From: Clavelina lepadiformis
Taxonomy: Eukaryota; Chordata; Ascidiacea; Aplousobranchia; Clavelinidae
Direction: 5' to 3'
Assembly: GCF_947623445.1 (NCBI RefSeq)
Contig: NC_135242.1
Coordinates: 9,114,001 to 9,178,000 of the forward strand
DNA length: 64,000 nucleotides
A program made the translations under genes and the position numbers. Within the stretch, counting starts at the first letter, position 1; each line of letters starts with the position of its first letter. Below the pieces are notes generated by a model. That model was given only the letters and a program-made list of their open reading frames with translations, was not told the DNA's origin and did not search any database. Positions 41,401 through 53,515 of this stretch are shown one piece after another.

Positions 41401-43270
41401 CACATGTCTGGTAGTTACTTGGTTTTGGCTACAAATAAGGTTTACAGGTTTGAGGTAAAAAAGACTGGGTCGAAGATGGATACTCCTTTTTAATTAGACC
41501 GATTTTTTCATTCTTTCGGTGGCTTTTGCCTAACTCTAATGTTTCTTTATTGATTTTCAGAAATCTCTGGGCGAAAGGAGATGTTGCCACCAACAAACGT
41601 GTTTCCGATTATCTCAAAAAATCTTATGAGGAGTTGGGCCCAATTAAGTAATCGTGTGACCATAAACATCCAAAAAGATAAAGAAATTAAGTTAAAAAAG
41701 ATAAATCATATAATCCTAAGTATTTACAATAATCTTTTGTATTGTTTTAAGATTTGGAGAATTTGCTGTGCTTGGGCATTTTTTGTTTTTGGCAATTCTC
41801 TGGCTGACAAGAGATCCAAAAGTTGTTGATGGATGGATGGATGCTTTGGGTTTAAGGTAGATATTAATTAACTGTTGGCCTAATTCGTTAAATTTCTGCA
41901 TATTTAAACTTTGTTTGCTAACTTTGTTTTCTATTATCTATTCATATTGCCGGGGGTATTTGCGTTTTTCCAGTTATATATCGTTGCACAACGTTAATAC
42001 CACACAAAATATTTTGCTTTAGGTTAGATACAAAAGTGTTAATAGTCTTATTAATATTTATATTGTCTTATTGCATGTCTTATTCTTATTTATTAGTAAG
42101 TTAATAGTTACGACAAACTGTTGATTGAATATTATTAAAATATTTTATAAAATGTTTAATGAACCAAATTTCTCTCGGCAATAAAAATTTCAATTCTGAC
42201 ACATTTTGCAGCTTCCGAACGTAACTTGTTTCTTTATTACAGCCTCGTCAAAGATTCAACGTGTGCCATGCTAGTTAGTTTTAGCCTTTTTGTATTTCCT
42301 TCTAAAAACCCACTTCAATATTGGCGTAAAATATGTTGTACGAAATGTGTAAATCAGGAGGCAGATGTTGATGACCACAAGCCATCTTCTCCTTTGTTGA
42401 AATGGAAAACCGCCCAAGCTCGACTCGCATGGGACGTCGTGCTCTTGTTGGGTGCTGGGTTTGCCTTGGCAAGGGCATGCGAGGTAGGCTAAATTTTTGG
42501 GTTATGAGGTGATTAGTGTTCCACCGCTTACCTTCACCATTTATTGCAAAGGACTCGAAACTTACTGACTGGGTTGGTGATAAAATGTCAGGGCTAACGG
42601 AAATTTCCCCAGCAGCTTTTGCCGTCATCGTTTCAATTACTGTGTCCCTGCTGACAGGTATCAATTTTAACGGAGTCTTTTTTACCATATGACAGTCAGA
42701 ATTACAGTAAGTGAAAAGGCGCTGAGGTTCTTTCTTGGAAATAGTGGTTATTTCCAACCTGCCGTTATCTATCTTTTCTTTCCAGAGTTCACGAGCAACG
42801 TTAGCACGGCCAGTATATTTTTACCCGTAGCTTGTAAATTGGCTTCCCATGCTGGTATTCACCCCTTGTACATCGCCGTTCCTGCCACAATATCCTGCTC
42901 CTTTGCTTTTTCGCTCCCGGTTGCGACTCCACCAAATGCTATCGCATTTTCTTACGGATCGTTGCGAGTCCGTGACTTGGTAATTACAAAAACAAATATT
43001 TTCTGTGAGTCTGGTTGGGCGAATAGGCCCAATAGTCGCAGCAACTGGATATTTTTGCACAAGTTTCTTCTAGGATCAAAGGTATTATTTTATCAGGTCA
43101 CAACAGGGCTGGTGCTCAATTTCATCTGCATTGGAATACTCAACATGTTCCTCAATATCACAGGCATCCCAATTTTTCAGTTAAATGCTCCATCGAGTCT
43201 ACTTCTCAAGTCGACCGTGGAAAGTACTGTTCAAGATAATCATACCATGATAACTGGCAGGAACATTTGA
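38426..43270 (+). CDS. SLC13: SLC13-family sodium/di- or tricarboxylate cotransporter
   Basis: Plasma-membrane carrier coupling sodium to dicarboxylate, citrate or sulfate uptake (family knowledge). Fifteen exons: 38426-38533, 38756-38884, 38948-39084, 39170-39290, 39442-39472, 40595-40651, 40724-40770, 40902-41035, 41332-41454, 41561-41647, 41752-41856, 42243-42483, 42552-42657, 42786-42979, 43097-43270. Total 597 aa, the usual family length. Signature segments include [16 protein letters not shown], the sodium-site SNTATTAMM (142-150), [15 protein letters not shown], the second half-repeat [12 protein letters not shown] (478-489) and [15 protein letters not shown]. Small exons 5-7 encode an acidic cytoplasmic loop. 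Exon 9 uses donor gtaaaa at 41455; the tempting gt at 41448 would break the frame. Closest to the carboxylate branch (SLC13A2/3/5), but the exact member is not resolved. Confidence 0.93.
39855..40050. repeat. Foldback MITE, copy b, in an SLC13 intron
   Basis: The left arm (gtgactatttccccgtatg, GGTCACGCAACCTGTTG) is matched by an inverted right arm near 39985-40045 (CAACGGGCTACGTGACTTACG), giving an imperfect palindrome. It lies in the long intron between exons 5 and 6. A detached fragment of the family (ACCTAACTTAAATGTTGTAA) sits at about 39751-39770. Confidence 0.6.
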
Positions 43271-44289
43271 TACTGCAAGTTTTTATTAAGTGCACTGAAA
43301 GAGGATTACATCAAGAGTGTATAGGCATCGAAAATAATCTTTGATAACGATATAACATATTTTTAAACGGAAATAGCTTACCGGTATAAATATTTACCAT
43401 GTAAGAAAAGTCAATAAAAGGCGTTAGTAACCACTCAAGTAATGAAATATACATTTCATGAAGCCACTACAAAGGTACTTCTAACAAAAAGATTATTTCA
43501 TGTAATTCATGGAAACGTACCAATATATATACTTGGTCAAACAATATAGAATTCCTACACCATATTACCTCTTTGAAACTGTCAGCAGTACCTCAGCATT
43601 CGTTTTAAGAGTATATGCACCTAAAAATGAGTTTTCACAAAAACATTCCGCACTGAAATACAGTTATACACATTGATCTAATAAGACAGAAAATGAACAG
43701 AAACCAGAAATTCCTGCGATGTAGAAAACATTTTTAGCATAAAAAAAAACAAAAAACGCTCATTTAGGATACTAGAGAAGCAATTGTGAAGAGTTTAAAT
43801 AAATAAAAAAAATTGTCGAAAATAAAATGCAAAATTTGATTATCAGAGCAACTTCAATCCACATTTGAGAGTCACACTTAAAGCAAACTACCAAGCGGTC
43901 TAATGCCAAAATCTAGAAAAAACCTAGAGTAGGAAATTAGTCAAAAACATTAGCAGTATTTAAGCTGGATATCATTGTAAAGGGATCAGACGCAAATCTT
44001 GCAACACCACATCTTAGCATTTCATTCAGCCTTCTGTCATTATGTAGACTAACAGAATGTTCCAAGTCTCACACATGTCACCTATTTACAAAATTTTCAC
44101 CACCTTACTATGTCGCGAAAGGAAAGTGATGAAAAGCATTATGGTACGTGCTCAACTTGTTGCGAGGTCCCAACGCCAAGGCTTTGTACCAATCAAACAT
44201 GATTGTAGGAGTTGGAATGAGAAGGATGGGAGAATAAAGCCATCTCAGAACGAAAAGTGCAGCTGAACAAGAGCGGCCAATCACCGCCA
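43271..44289. other. Tail-to-tail 3' UTRs of SLC13 and PTPN11-like genes
   Basis: No coding sequence seen. An AATAAA at 43413-43418 on the plus strand, about 145 bases after the SLC13 stop, is a good polyadenylation signal candidate. The rest probably belongs to the 3' UTR of the leftward phosphatase gene. Confidence 0.6.
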
Positions 44290-47200
44290 TCACCTGCGTG
44301 GGGCAAGCTGCGGCGTGTGAGGGGCACTTCGAGAGCTGTAAACATTATTTGTGTTTTCATAAATCGCTCCTCTACTTGAGAGGTTAGGTGTTCCAGGGTG
44401 ACTCGTCCTAAAATGCAACGAAAGAAAAATTATCAGAGTCTGCCACATAATCAAGCTGCACCATTTATAAACTTGTACAATTAATAGATAGAAAAAATCT
44501 GCTTTTGTGTCACATTTAGCAAAAAATGCCAAAGACTATAACTGAGGCTGATGTTAAGATTAATGTCGAAAATGTTACTGTTACTCACAAAGAACTAGAC
44601 CGTGAACCAGCAGATGTCGGAGTTGTTGGAAGTGAATGAAGCATTACACCACCTGGTGAAGGGGGTAAGGAACCAAACGGTGAACGCATCTACATTCATC
44701 AAATTAATTGCAAAATTAACACTGATCATTAATTTGATACAATGCAAACAAAACATAAAAAGAGAATTTACTTTGGCAAGTGCAGCCACTGGGTCACCTC
44801 CCACTGCTTCCGACGTCTGTCTGGTGTTGATGTACTCTCTTCCTTTTCCTTTGTTCATCTGAAGAAAATTAGATTACTTAGATTGATGCACACTAGTACA
44901 AATATCAAATTTTAACATAACACAATAAAGTGGACATGGCACTAAAAATGTACACAATCAGTGCCTGCCAGATTTCCTGAAAGATATATTATGTAGACTG
45001 TAGAGTCTATATTGTAGACCAACGGTGTCCGAACGTTTAGAGCTCACAAGCTACATTTGCAATGATCGGTCAATAAAGAAGCTCATATATAAATTGCTAA
45101 ATGTAGTCTATTTAGTTATTTAGAGACTTTACTCATGAAATATTTAACGGTTTTGACTCATAAAATGTTTAAGGCACAGTGGAATGGCTTACTGTTTGTA
45201 CAAATAAAAAAAAACTGGTAGTAAGTAAAAATCCTAACAATTTTTTTATTGCCATGCAGTCAACTCGATGTATGTTTGTGATCTTTGTGTGTACGATCGA
45301 TCTTTGTGATCGACGTATTGGGCACCTCTGACGTAGACAAAATAAAGTAGATGCGCCACTACAAATATGACTATTGGGCTTTCATGAAGTTAAAACAGGT
45401 GCTCCAAAATGAAACTACTCCTGGCAGTAAAACCATTATTGCAAAGAAAAACATGGGTAAAAAGCAGAATTTTGATCTTCAGTTGTTTGAATTCATGTTG
45501 TTAGCATGAACAATCTACCTTTTTACTTCCAACTTTTCTGAACTTAACATTGTTTAACTAATTATATAAAATTACCTGTTCAGCTTCCATGCGCTTTGTT
45601 AACGTTTCTATGTGATGTTTAACAGCAACATACACAAACTGATACTGAGCTTCGGTTTGCACCATACCGGATCTTTGACTTCGAACCATCTGTATGGTTT
45701 TCTGAATATCAATTTCGCAATCCAAACCTGAGTTAAAAATAACATAAAGGTTCAGGAGATTTTCTTTGTGGTCTCACAGCATATCACTATGACTTAAACG
45801 GACCACGCACCTTGTTGCCTAATGATGTCCAATATTATGTCAATTACAATGAATGTCCCAGAGCGACCAATTCCTGCACTACAATGAACAACGACAGGTC
45901 CACAGTGAAGCGTTCGCTGAAAAATGTAATATAACACGGTTAAAATGTGTGAGATGATGAAGTATATATTGCTTTACCAAAATATTAACAAAAGTTCTAC
46001 GCAGAAAGTTGTCAGCCGACTTTGACAATGTTTTTAGAAATATTGCTATAATTAAACGGTTTCCTAATCAGAAAGGCAACCTACATAGCACTCATTGATG
46101 TCATGCAAAAAATTGAGGACTCCACCAGGATCACTTGGCACGCCATGATCTGGCCATACTTTGAAGTGATAGTGATAGACAATTCGTTCATTTGCAGTCT
46201 AAAATATTTTCATGTATGAATTTACATACTGGGTCACAGATTTGATAAAAATATCTTACAGTAATAGAACTGTATGGTCATACTTAGCTATAACTAAATA
46301 AATGTCACCAAATTCTTAGTGAAGTATTGTATGATAGTCATACAATATAATAAAAATACTGAAGTAATCACATGAAGATAAGAATAGGATAGTCGTTCAA
46401 AAATTACTATATATTTAACAAGACTATTTAATAGAGCTCAATTATAACTATAACATGAATACGATTTTTAACATCACAAACATACACATTCCCTATGTTA
46501 AGAAAAAAAAACGCTGAGTTAATTCAAAGTAGTTTTTAGACCAAAATGTGTCAATAAACCATATTGCCAAGGTTGTGAAAATTTATTACATCGCTGTTCT
46601 TTGATAATTTGAACTCTCTCAAAGTGTAATCGCGAGACTCGTTCTCTTTCATGTTTTGTACAGTGTAATTTCCAAATTCTTTTGATTCTCCTGGAGCAGG
46701 CCAGTATCTGATGCACTTGCTCTATAATGAAACACCATAAACGTAAAACTGTTTATATGTAAAAAAACTGTTGAAGTTATAATTAACTCTCTTGATAACA
46801 CCTTACAACGAATGAAAAAATAGCGTGAGTTTTACTGTAGCATAGATCAGTAGCATTAAAAGCATTTCAAATTGTCGTTAGTGCTACCCAGCGAAATTGA
46901 TAAACAGTTAACACTGGTAATGCTGACCAAGATTGTAAGCACTGGATATTTAGAGGCGCTGGTTTTTAGCACACTCAAATATGGATAGCACAAACAACTT
47001 GCAAAATTATACCAAAAACACCAGTGAAAGAATAAAATTTAAAATGAGCACGCTGTAGGCGCAGACAATGCTTTGATATGAGAAAGGATAAAGCTTTTTA
47101 ATGAATGAGTAAGAATATACTGTGCCCGACAAAACATTACAATTTGTTGCATATTGTTCATACCCTCCCTCGCTCTACTTCTTTTGTTGTCATGACTATA

Positions 47201-50039
47201 ACGCGGGAATTTTCTTGATATACCATCCTCCAGAAGTCAGGTACCGTGTGAGGAAGACAACCTTGAGTTGAAATGTAAACTTTACTCTTCCACAATCCTC
47301 CTCCAAGTTCTTCCATATCCGACTGAGAGTTATAGATGTGTGTACAAAATTTAATCAAATACACTATTTAATGTGTAAAATTACAACACACAAAAATACA
47401 ATTGATCAAGAGATTAGCACACTGTGCATCAATTTCAAACACTTTACACAACATCACAAGGTTACATACTCTTCGAATTGTTACCTTTATGTAATTCGCA
47501 TTGATATAATCGGAACCTGAAACTGATGTGTCCACATCTTTTAAAATGACTCGGGTATGATCGACTGTTAAAAAGAAAGAATGTAGAAGTCATTAATTTA
47601 ATGGTGAAAACAAAATCATACTAAAAACATTGTTGTGTATTTTAACAGATACTAAAGCCACTTTAAATTATATCCTTCAAAGAAAATGAAAAAATTCACA
47701 AAATATCACTTTTCTGAGTTTAAACTGACAAGATTAAGTCAGCTTAAAATTAAACTTAAACACAATGGCAAGATACCGAAATGTTACTAAATCTCAGACA
47801 GGATAACAGGTTAAAATTTATCAATCAAATGACTCAACACTCCTACAGTCAGACATATCATTAAACATTACATATTCTAATATGGACATGATAATCATTA
47901 CCTCCAGCTTCAATTAAGACTAGCATACTATAATTTCGAAAAATAATGGTATGTCAAACACCATGAAGTTACCATTAAAAAGATTTTATATTTAAATCAG
48001 GTATCTCTGCAAAAAATTTTGTATTTTAAAGAAAACCAGCGTGATTTATGTTAAACTCTAGTACATGCAAAAGACGGTACTTACAAGGCAATATGTTCTT
48101 ATAACGATTTTTTTGTTTGTTTTCTGGTTTTGCCCCCTCTTTTCGGCTGAACAAGTGTTTGCATTCTTGCTGTTGTAAGGTCTGCAAAATAAATTTTAAG
48201 AAATTTCAGTTGCTCATTATTCAGAACTTTAGAAAACCGAACATAACACAAAACACAGTACAATTATTCGAACAACATGTTCATCTAACAAGTACTTCAA
48301 ATTCTTCCCAAAATCCAGCTTTGCTCGTATCAGACTGGTGAAGTTCTTTGACCCTCTTATCAATCATTGCAGCATTTATGCGAGTAACATTATATGGCTG
48401 CTTCAAGTATACGACACTTCCTGTGCTTTCCACCATAGCATTATGTTTATAATGGTCAATAAGCTCTGATAGGGAATCAAACTTTTGACCACCACCAATG
48501 TCATATCTATCATTTTCCTAAAACAACGTGTATGCGTTAAATAAAAAAGCAATGATGCTCGATTGATGACACAACAGTCAGCTCTTCGTATTGCTGAATT
48601 TCATGCAAAATATATCATCTAATGTCTTAAGAAGCAAATACTTACACTACGCCTTATCATGATGTGTATGATTTTGTCATCACACCGAACAGACAAAACA
48701 AAATCCCCGGGTTTACTTAAACTTTGTCGAACAAGAAAGCTGCCATTTTTCCCTCTTTCCATTAGAAGTGCTTCTGCTTGTCGGCCTGATGTGTGGCCAT
48801 GAAACCACCTAACAAAGTTACTATTCAAAGCAAATGACCAAAAAAAAGTTGCCAAATGGCTCACATAAAATCCCAAAATTGATTTTAATAAACAAATAAA
48901 CGATTATACGTAAACAAAATATTAAGACAAATTTAGGAATTTAATTTGAAACAGTTTACGAACTTGGTACCTTTCTGATGTTGGGTCCGCACAGTTCAAT
49001 GGGAACTTTAACTCGATGACTTCTCCGTTAATTTCTCTCAGTTGGCCATGTTTTTCAGTATAAAACTGCACAAGCTCAGCAAGCGTAGCAAATTTTTCAC
49101 CACCATAGAGATCGTAAAAGTCACCAGTATTTTGAATTTTTATGTGGGTCACTTCTTCTCCGCGCCTAAGTAGGTAAAAAATAAAGTCATTGAAATACAA
49201 CATTGAAAATGTAAAAGTGCACAAATTTCAATTTAAGTCATCCTGGTGTTTTTATGACGTTTTAAGATGTAGAAAATTACACAGAAGTCTTGATAAATAC
49301 CTGACAGATAAGGTGAAGTCGCCAGGATTACTTTTACTAGGCCTAGCAAGAAAGCTTCCATGGATGCCACGATCAAGCAAGAGAGTTTCGGCATCACCAC
49401 CATTGATATTTGGATGAAACCATCTGCAAGAAAAAAGTTAAAATCAAAACAATATCGGTATAAATTCATAAATTCATCCTTTTGTTACAAAATAATTTTA
49501 TTTCAGAATTTCGGCGGAAAAACACAAGCCAGATTCTCTTAATACTCACAAATAGGAAATGTTGGCAGGACCCTGTTAGTACTGTAAAATCTGTTAAACC
49601 CACAACCATAAGTACAAACTGAGAAAGTACAGTACCTTGCAATTTCTACTTTGCAAAAAAAATAAACAGCAAAAATTTTGCAATTGTGCTGTACTGCAAC
49701 AAGTTTATACTTCGAAGCAGTTGATCAACATAGTTTCACTCCAAAAACTGTCTAATAGCAAAACGGACAATTTTGGAAATTGCATCATAATAATAGTTGC
49801 ATGTAAAAGTATGGTGTTATCATCATCAAAGTTATCATTTTTGAAAGAGTTTTTTATGTCTGACTGTGATTACAAAACACAACTGACAATGCAAAACCAC
49901 AAGCCTCAATTAAATTTTATAATCACCAAATTCGTAATGGCATGAAAAACTGGCAAATCCTCAAGATGTTAAAACAAAATTTATAAATGAATAGTACTAC
50001 AATTAAACAATAAAATTACCTTCGTGATGTTGATCCCAT
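44290..50039 (-). CDS. PTPN11: SHP2-type tyrosine phosphatase with two SH2 domains
   Basis: Cytoplasmic phosphatase that transmits receptor tyrosine kinase signals to Ras/MAPK; fly corkscrew is the counterpart (family knowledge). Fifteen exons: 50020-50039, 49301-49423, 48971-49165, 48646-48808, 48296-48517, 48085-48181, 47485-47564, 47164-47322, 46590-46721, 46085-46198, 45811-45916, 45576-45727, 44798-44858, 44589-44652, 44290-44407. About 601 aa; human is 593-597. N-SH2 runs about 6-102 ([14 protein letters not shown]), C-SH2 about 112-215 (GSFLVRQS). The PTP domain has the WPD loop (412-414), signature [11 protein letters not shown] with Cys447, and Q-loop QTEAQYQF. Tail tyrosine motifs REYINT and IYENTN resemble the two C-terminal phosphotyrosines of SHP2. 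Exon 13 of this list ends at a weak gtgacc donor, chosen because the better gtaaat at 44771 shifts the frame; alternative tails are possible. Confidence 0.94.
45020..45330. mobile_element. hAT-like MITE in a PTPN11-like intron
   Basis: A 311-bp element between exons ending at 45576 and starting at 44858. Ends are CAACGGTGTCCGAACG and, read inward, CAGAGGTGCCCAATACG. Flanking octamers ttgtagac (45012-45019) and acgtagac (45331-45338) share six bases. It has no open reading frame. Confidence 0.6.
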
Positions 50040-53000
50040 TTAGATATGCAGATTATTTGCAAATGTTATGAGCAAATTTCAAAATGTAATAAGTACACTA
50101 CCAAATGCAGGTACCCAGTAATTTTTAACTGAAATAAATGAAGATCAATTCAGAACAGAGTTATGATCGGTTGTTTGCCTCAACTAAGCTTAGCCTTATT
50201 TGATGAATTTAATTCACTACAGTACGGCACAAACTTCCTCCTAATTTCTGTCATAATTCCAAGTAAAGTAATGTAGTGTATATATATATCAAACAGCTAA
50301 TATGTGTTTGTATAAGTGTTTTTCAAACACTAATATACAAACAAAACACTTACATTACTTTCAAACTTATCAATTCAATAATTTTGTATATAAACTTTAT
50401 TTAAGCCACGGAACTCTGTGCTTAGACAGAGTAGTTTATCTAGAATATAAATATTACATGTTTACTAATTTATTAACGTAAAAAGTAAAAGCGCCAACTG
50501 ATTGTAACCTAATACGATCTGACGAGGAATGCAGACAGGGGCGGTTCCGATAAGCGGGGTCCTAAAATTTTGCAAGTTTACATAATGCTATTATACTACT
50601 GCAGCAGCATCTAACATTACGCCTATACACCTAGCAAAAAACCATGCATCAACAGTTTTTACAAAACTTGTCAAATCTCTTACTATCACTCATACTTGTT
50701 CATAGCAGTTCATCAGACACTTAGTTGATATATTTTGCTATTTCTACAGATTTCATGACCTTACAGAAAGATGGTGCAATGACGCTTGCTCCCTACACTT
50801 TTATAAGCACAAGGTTTATATGTAAGAAATTTATGAGCCACGCAATGTATCATAAAAATGCCATTCACTTAGCTCTTGAAATTTGGAATTTAATCTTCGC
50901 ACTTCAGTACAAAGTAAACAACAATAGTGAAAGCCAGATGCAAATATAAAAATGAGAAAATTTAATATTTTTTAACAATAAGTTTCTATAACTGTCTGCA
51001 AATTCACAAAACCATCTGTGCTGAGATAACAAGTGAATATGAATGTAGGTGTCTGATTCACCAGACACCTACAGTACTAAAAATCACAACATACTGTACA
51101 GCCTCAGAACATCAAGCATCATTGATGAGTTTTATTTGCATACAAAGCAAATGGAGTGTTAAGTATACTATGAAATTCCAATTGGAAGCTGTTTTTCGTG
51201 AAAAAAAATTGTGCATATGAAGCTAGTTTTTATAGTATCTTCTTAACCTAACTTAAATGTTATAACATAGCAACCTAAATCTCATCCCAATAAAACCTTA
51301 AATAGCTAAGGTCAACTTTTTTGCATAAGCTACCCATTCTCCTAACCTAACAGCCCATTTTTAACAGGCTGCGTGACTTACATTATTACGGTAAAATTGT
51401 CACTTTGTTTTCTTAATCAAATCTGCACATTTATTCAGATGTAACCCACCAAGACGTATCACTACAGCCACACACACCAATCTTCAAGTATAGTTTTTTT
51501 CTAAACACCAATGTATACTTTTCTTGGAAATATCCACATCAACCACTCAATTAGTTGAAAACTAACAAAATGACTACATATTGCACCAGCATCCATTTAC
51601 CGTAGTTGCAAAATTGCAAGAAGCAGATTTTTGTTAATAGTTTTGGTTGAGGGAAAAAAGTAGTCCGGTGGCACTATGATTATCATAGCGTTTGGGTATG
51701 TATGTTGTAGGTTTTGGATTCAAATCATGCTTATTTTAGATATTTTTGGTCCAATCTATTTTTAAGATTGTAAATTAGCCATGAGGTGAGAACGGTCGGA
51801 TGGGATTAGTTGTAAACTATTTTTAGGGTTTGGAAAAATATTATGTCCTCAAGTTAAAAATAACAAGTACTGATAGAGTTTATTTTAATTCACAGCTTAG
51901 CTTAGACTGCTCAGTTATAATTTATTTATGAGAAGTGACAGTTTGGATCAGATGAAAATAGGTAGGCATAGGCTAATTAGTTTTATAGGTTAATTGACAC
52001 TTAAAAAAATTAGTACTGCCATGTCATTTTAAGTTAAAAATCAGCATAGTAACTGTTGTAAAATAAGTGGATACTTCACCGGCCGCCAATTACCGAAATA
52101 GTAAAATACCAATTGGGTAACTGAATACCTTTATCGAAGTGGCTTTGTCAAATTTAGTAACCGGCAGCTGGCGAAATAGATGCTGTCTAATCTTTATTCT
52201 TGGACTGAGTAAAATCTTTGCACGACTCAAATTGGCCCGAAATTCGTCATCGTTCGAACGGTTACTGAGCTAGGTATAGTATTTTTGCAAGCTGAACGTT
52301 CCGATGGACACACACGCTTTTTATTTGCTTTTATGGTAGTTTTGCCGGTACGGTACGTCAGGTCTAGTGCCAAAATCCACAACCACATGACGTCACAGTT
52401 TGAGTACTTGGGTCCAGTATACAAATGCATCCTGAGTGTTGGAAGCTCCTGCACTTGACCTAGTAGGTCCTATTGTATTGGCTAGGGTTACCGGTATTGC
52501 CCGAATTCGGAACAATTCGTGCCAAGCACAAAGACCCAGGTCTCATACTATTTCACCTTCCGACTTGTCTAGCTTGAATCGGAAGAAATAATGAGGAAAT
52601 AGAAAGAAAGTATGACGTAATAGAAAAAAATTAAGACGCTATAATTCCTCAATACTCAATCCTGATATGTGGCAGGTTGCAGGTAGGGGAATGCAAAAGC
52701 AAAGAACTATGAACAGGAACGGACCCTGGACGGAAGCAAGTGTAGATAACACTTGCTTGTCAATTAAGTTAATGACTCGAACCTTTCGATGTCAGCCGAT
52801 TACACCTATTCCATAACTCCCCTTCCTTTTACAGTTTTCGCACCCGCTTGCTCCTTCACCATTCAAATGCTCAAACAACAACCCACAAACAAACCTGGAG
52901 GGTGCCTCCAAAATATACGGTTTACTTGCTTGGAGGCCCGCTGAGGTGTGAAATCACTATAGAATTTATCAAAGAAATCATAGATCTTTTTCTAAGTTAT

Positions 53001-53090
53001 GTCATGTGTTAACTACATTGTGCATTCTGCAATGCGCCTTCTTGGTTAGTGCACCAATGCTTTTGAATTCATTGGAAGTAAGCTTGCACT
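50040..53090. other. Gene-free region with repeat fragments
   Basis: No gene found. It contains a single hAT-like end near 50537 (CAGGGGCGGTTCC), a foldback-family copy in inverted orientation at about 51235-51410, and a degenerate SINE-like head near 51655-51730 (B-box-like GGATTCAAATC). Open frames of 60-75 codons have no recognisable features. Confidence 0.45.
51235..51410 (-). repeat. Dispersed repeat related to foldback family, copy c
   Basis: The minus-strand copy carries the CCTAACTTAAATGTTATAAC block, a CCTTAAATAGCTAAGGTCAAC block, TTTGCATA, a CTCCTAACCTAAC block and GCGTGACTTAC. These are the same ordered blocks as at 36990-37190 and 58585-58750, in reverse orientation. Confidence 0.6.
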
Positions 53091-53095
53091 ACTGT

Positions 53096-53515
53096 ACAAC
53101 TTTTAAAAACGTTTCCAATTTTCAGTCTTGTCCCTCACGAGTTCTGCCATACACTGTGATATCATCAAGATAAGCAAACGTACTTTTACAATTGTAGGTC
53201 AAAATTATACCGTTTACCAATTTCTTAGGAATCAAGGCAAATTGTTGTTAAGGTCGAATGAAATTCGATTGAACTGTTACAGTTGAACATTAACTTCAAA
53301 ATCGGTTAAGGCTTTTTTCATTCGGTAATAATTATACTTGATGATAGGCGTTTTTAAGTCTAAACTAGAATACCAATGATAACGAGCAACGTTAGAATTC
53401 GAACAACGTTTTGCAAGTTAGAAGTGGATAAGCATCCAAGAAGATGAGTTTGTTGATTGTCTTATTGTGGTCAACACGCATTCGCTTCTTTCTCTTTTCA
53501 ATTGGTAAACCGGCC
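53096..53515 (-). pseudogene. Ty3/gypsy-type reverse transcriptase relic
   Basis: Read on the minus strand, several reverse transcriptase blocks appear in the right order but across frame changes and stops: a VDHNKTINK...LDAYP block (about 53480 to 53426), SSLDLK (near 53370), FNRISFDL (near 53260) and the catalytic FAYLDDITVYGR with YLDD at about 53161-53172. At least one internal stop is present. No integrase, protease or long terminal repeats could be identified around it, so this is a decayed fragment of an LTR retrotransposon. Confidence 0.72.

Noticed and set aside
41231..41458. Single-exon 75-codon ORF
   Set aside because: Only 41332-41454 is coding, as SLC13 exon 9; the upstream part is intron.
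42302..42757. 151-codon minus-strand frame
   Set aside because: Antisense shadow of SLC13 exons 12 and 13.
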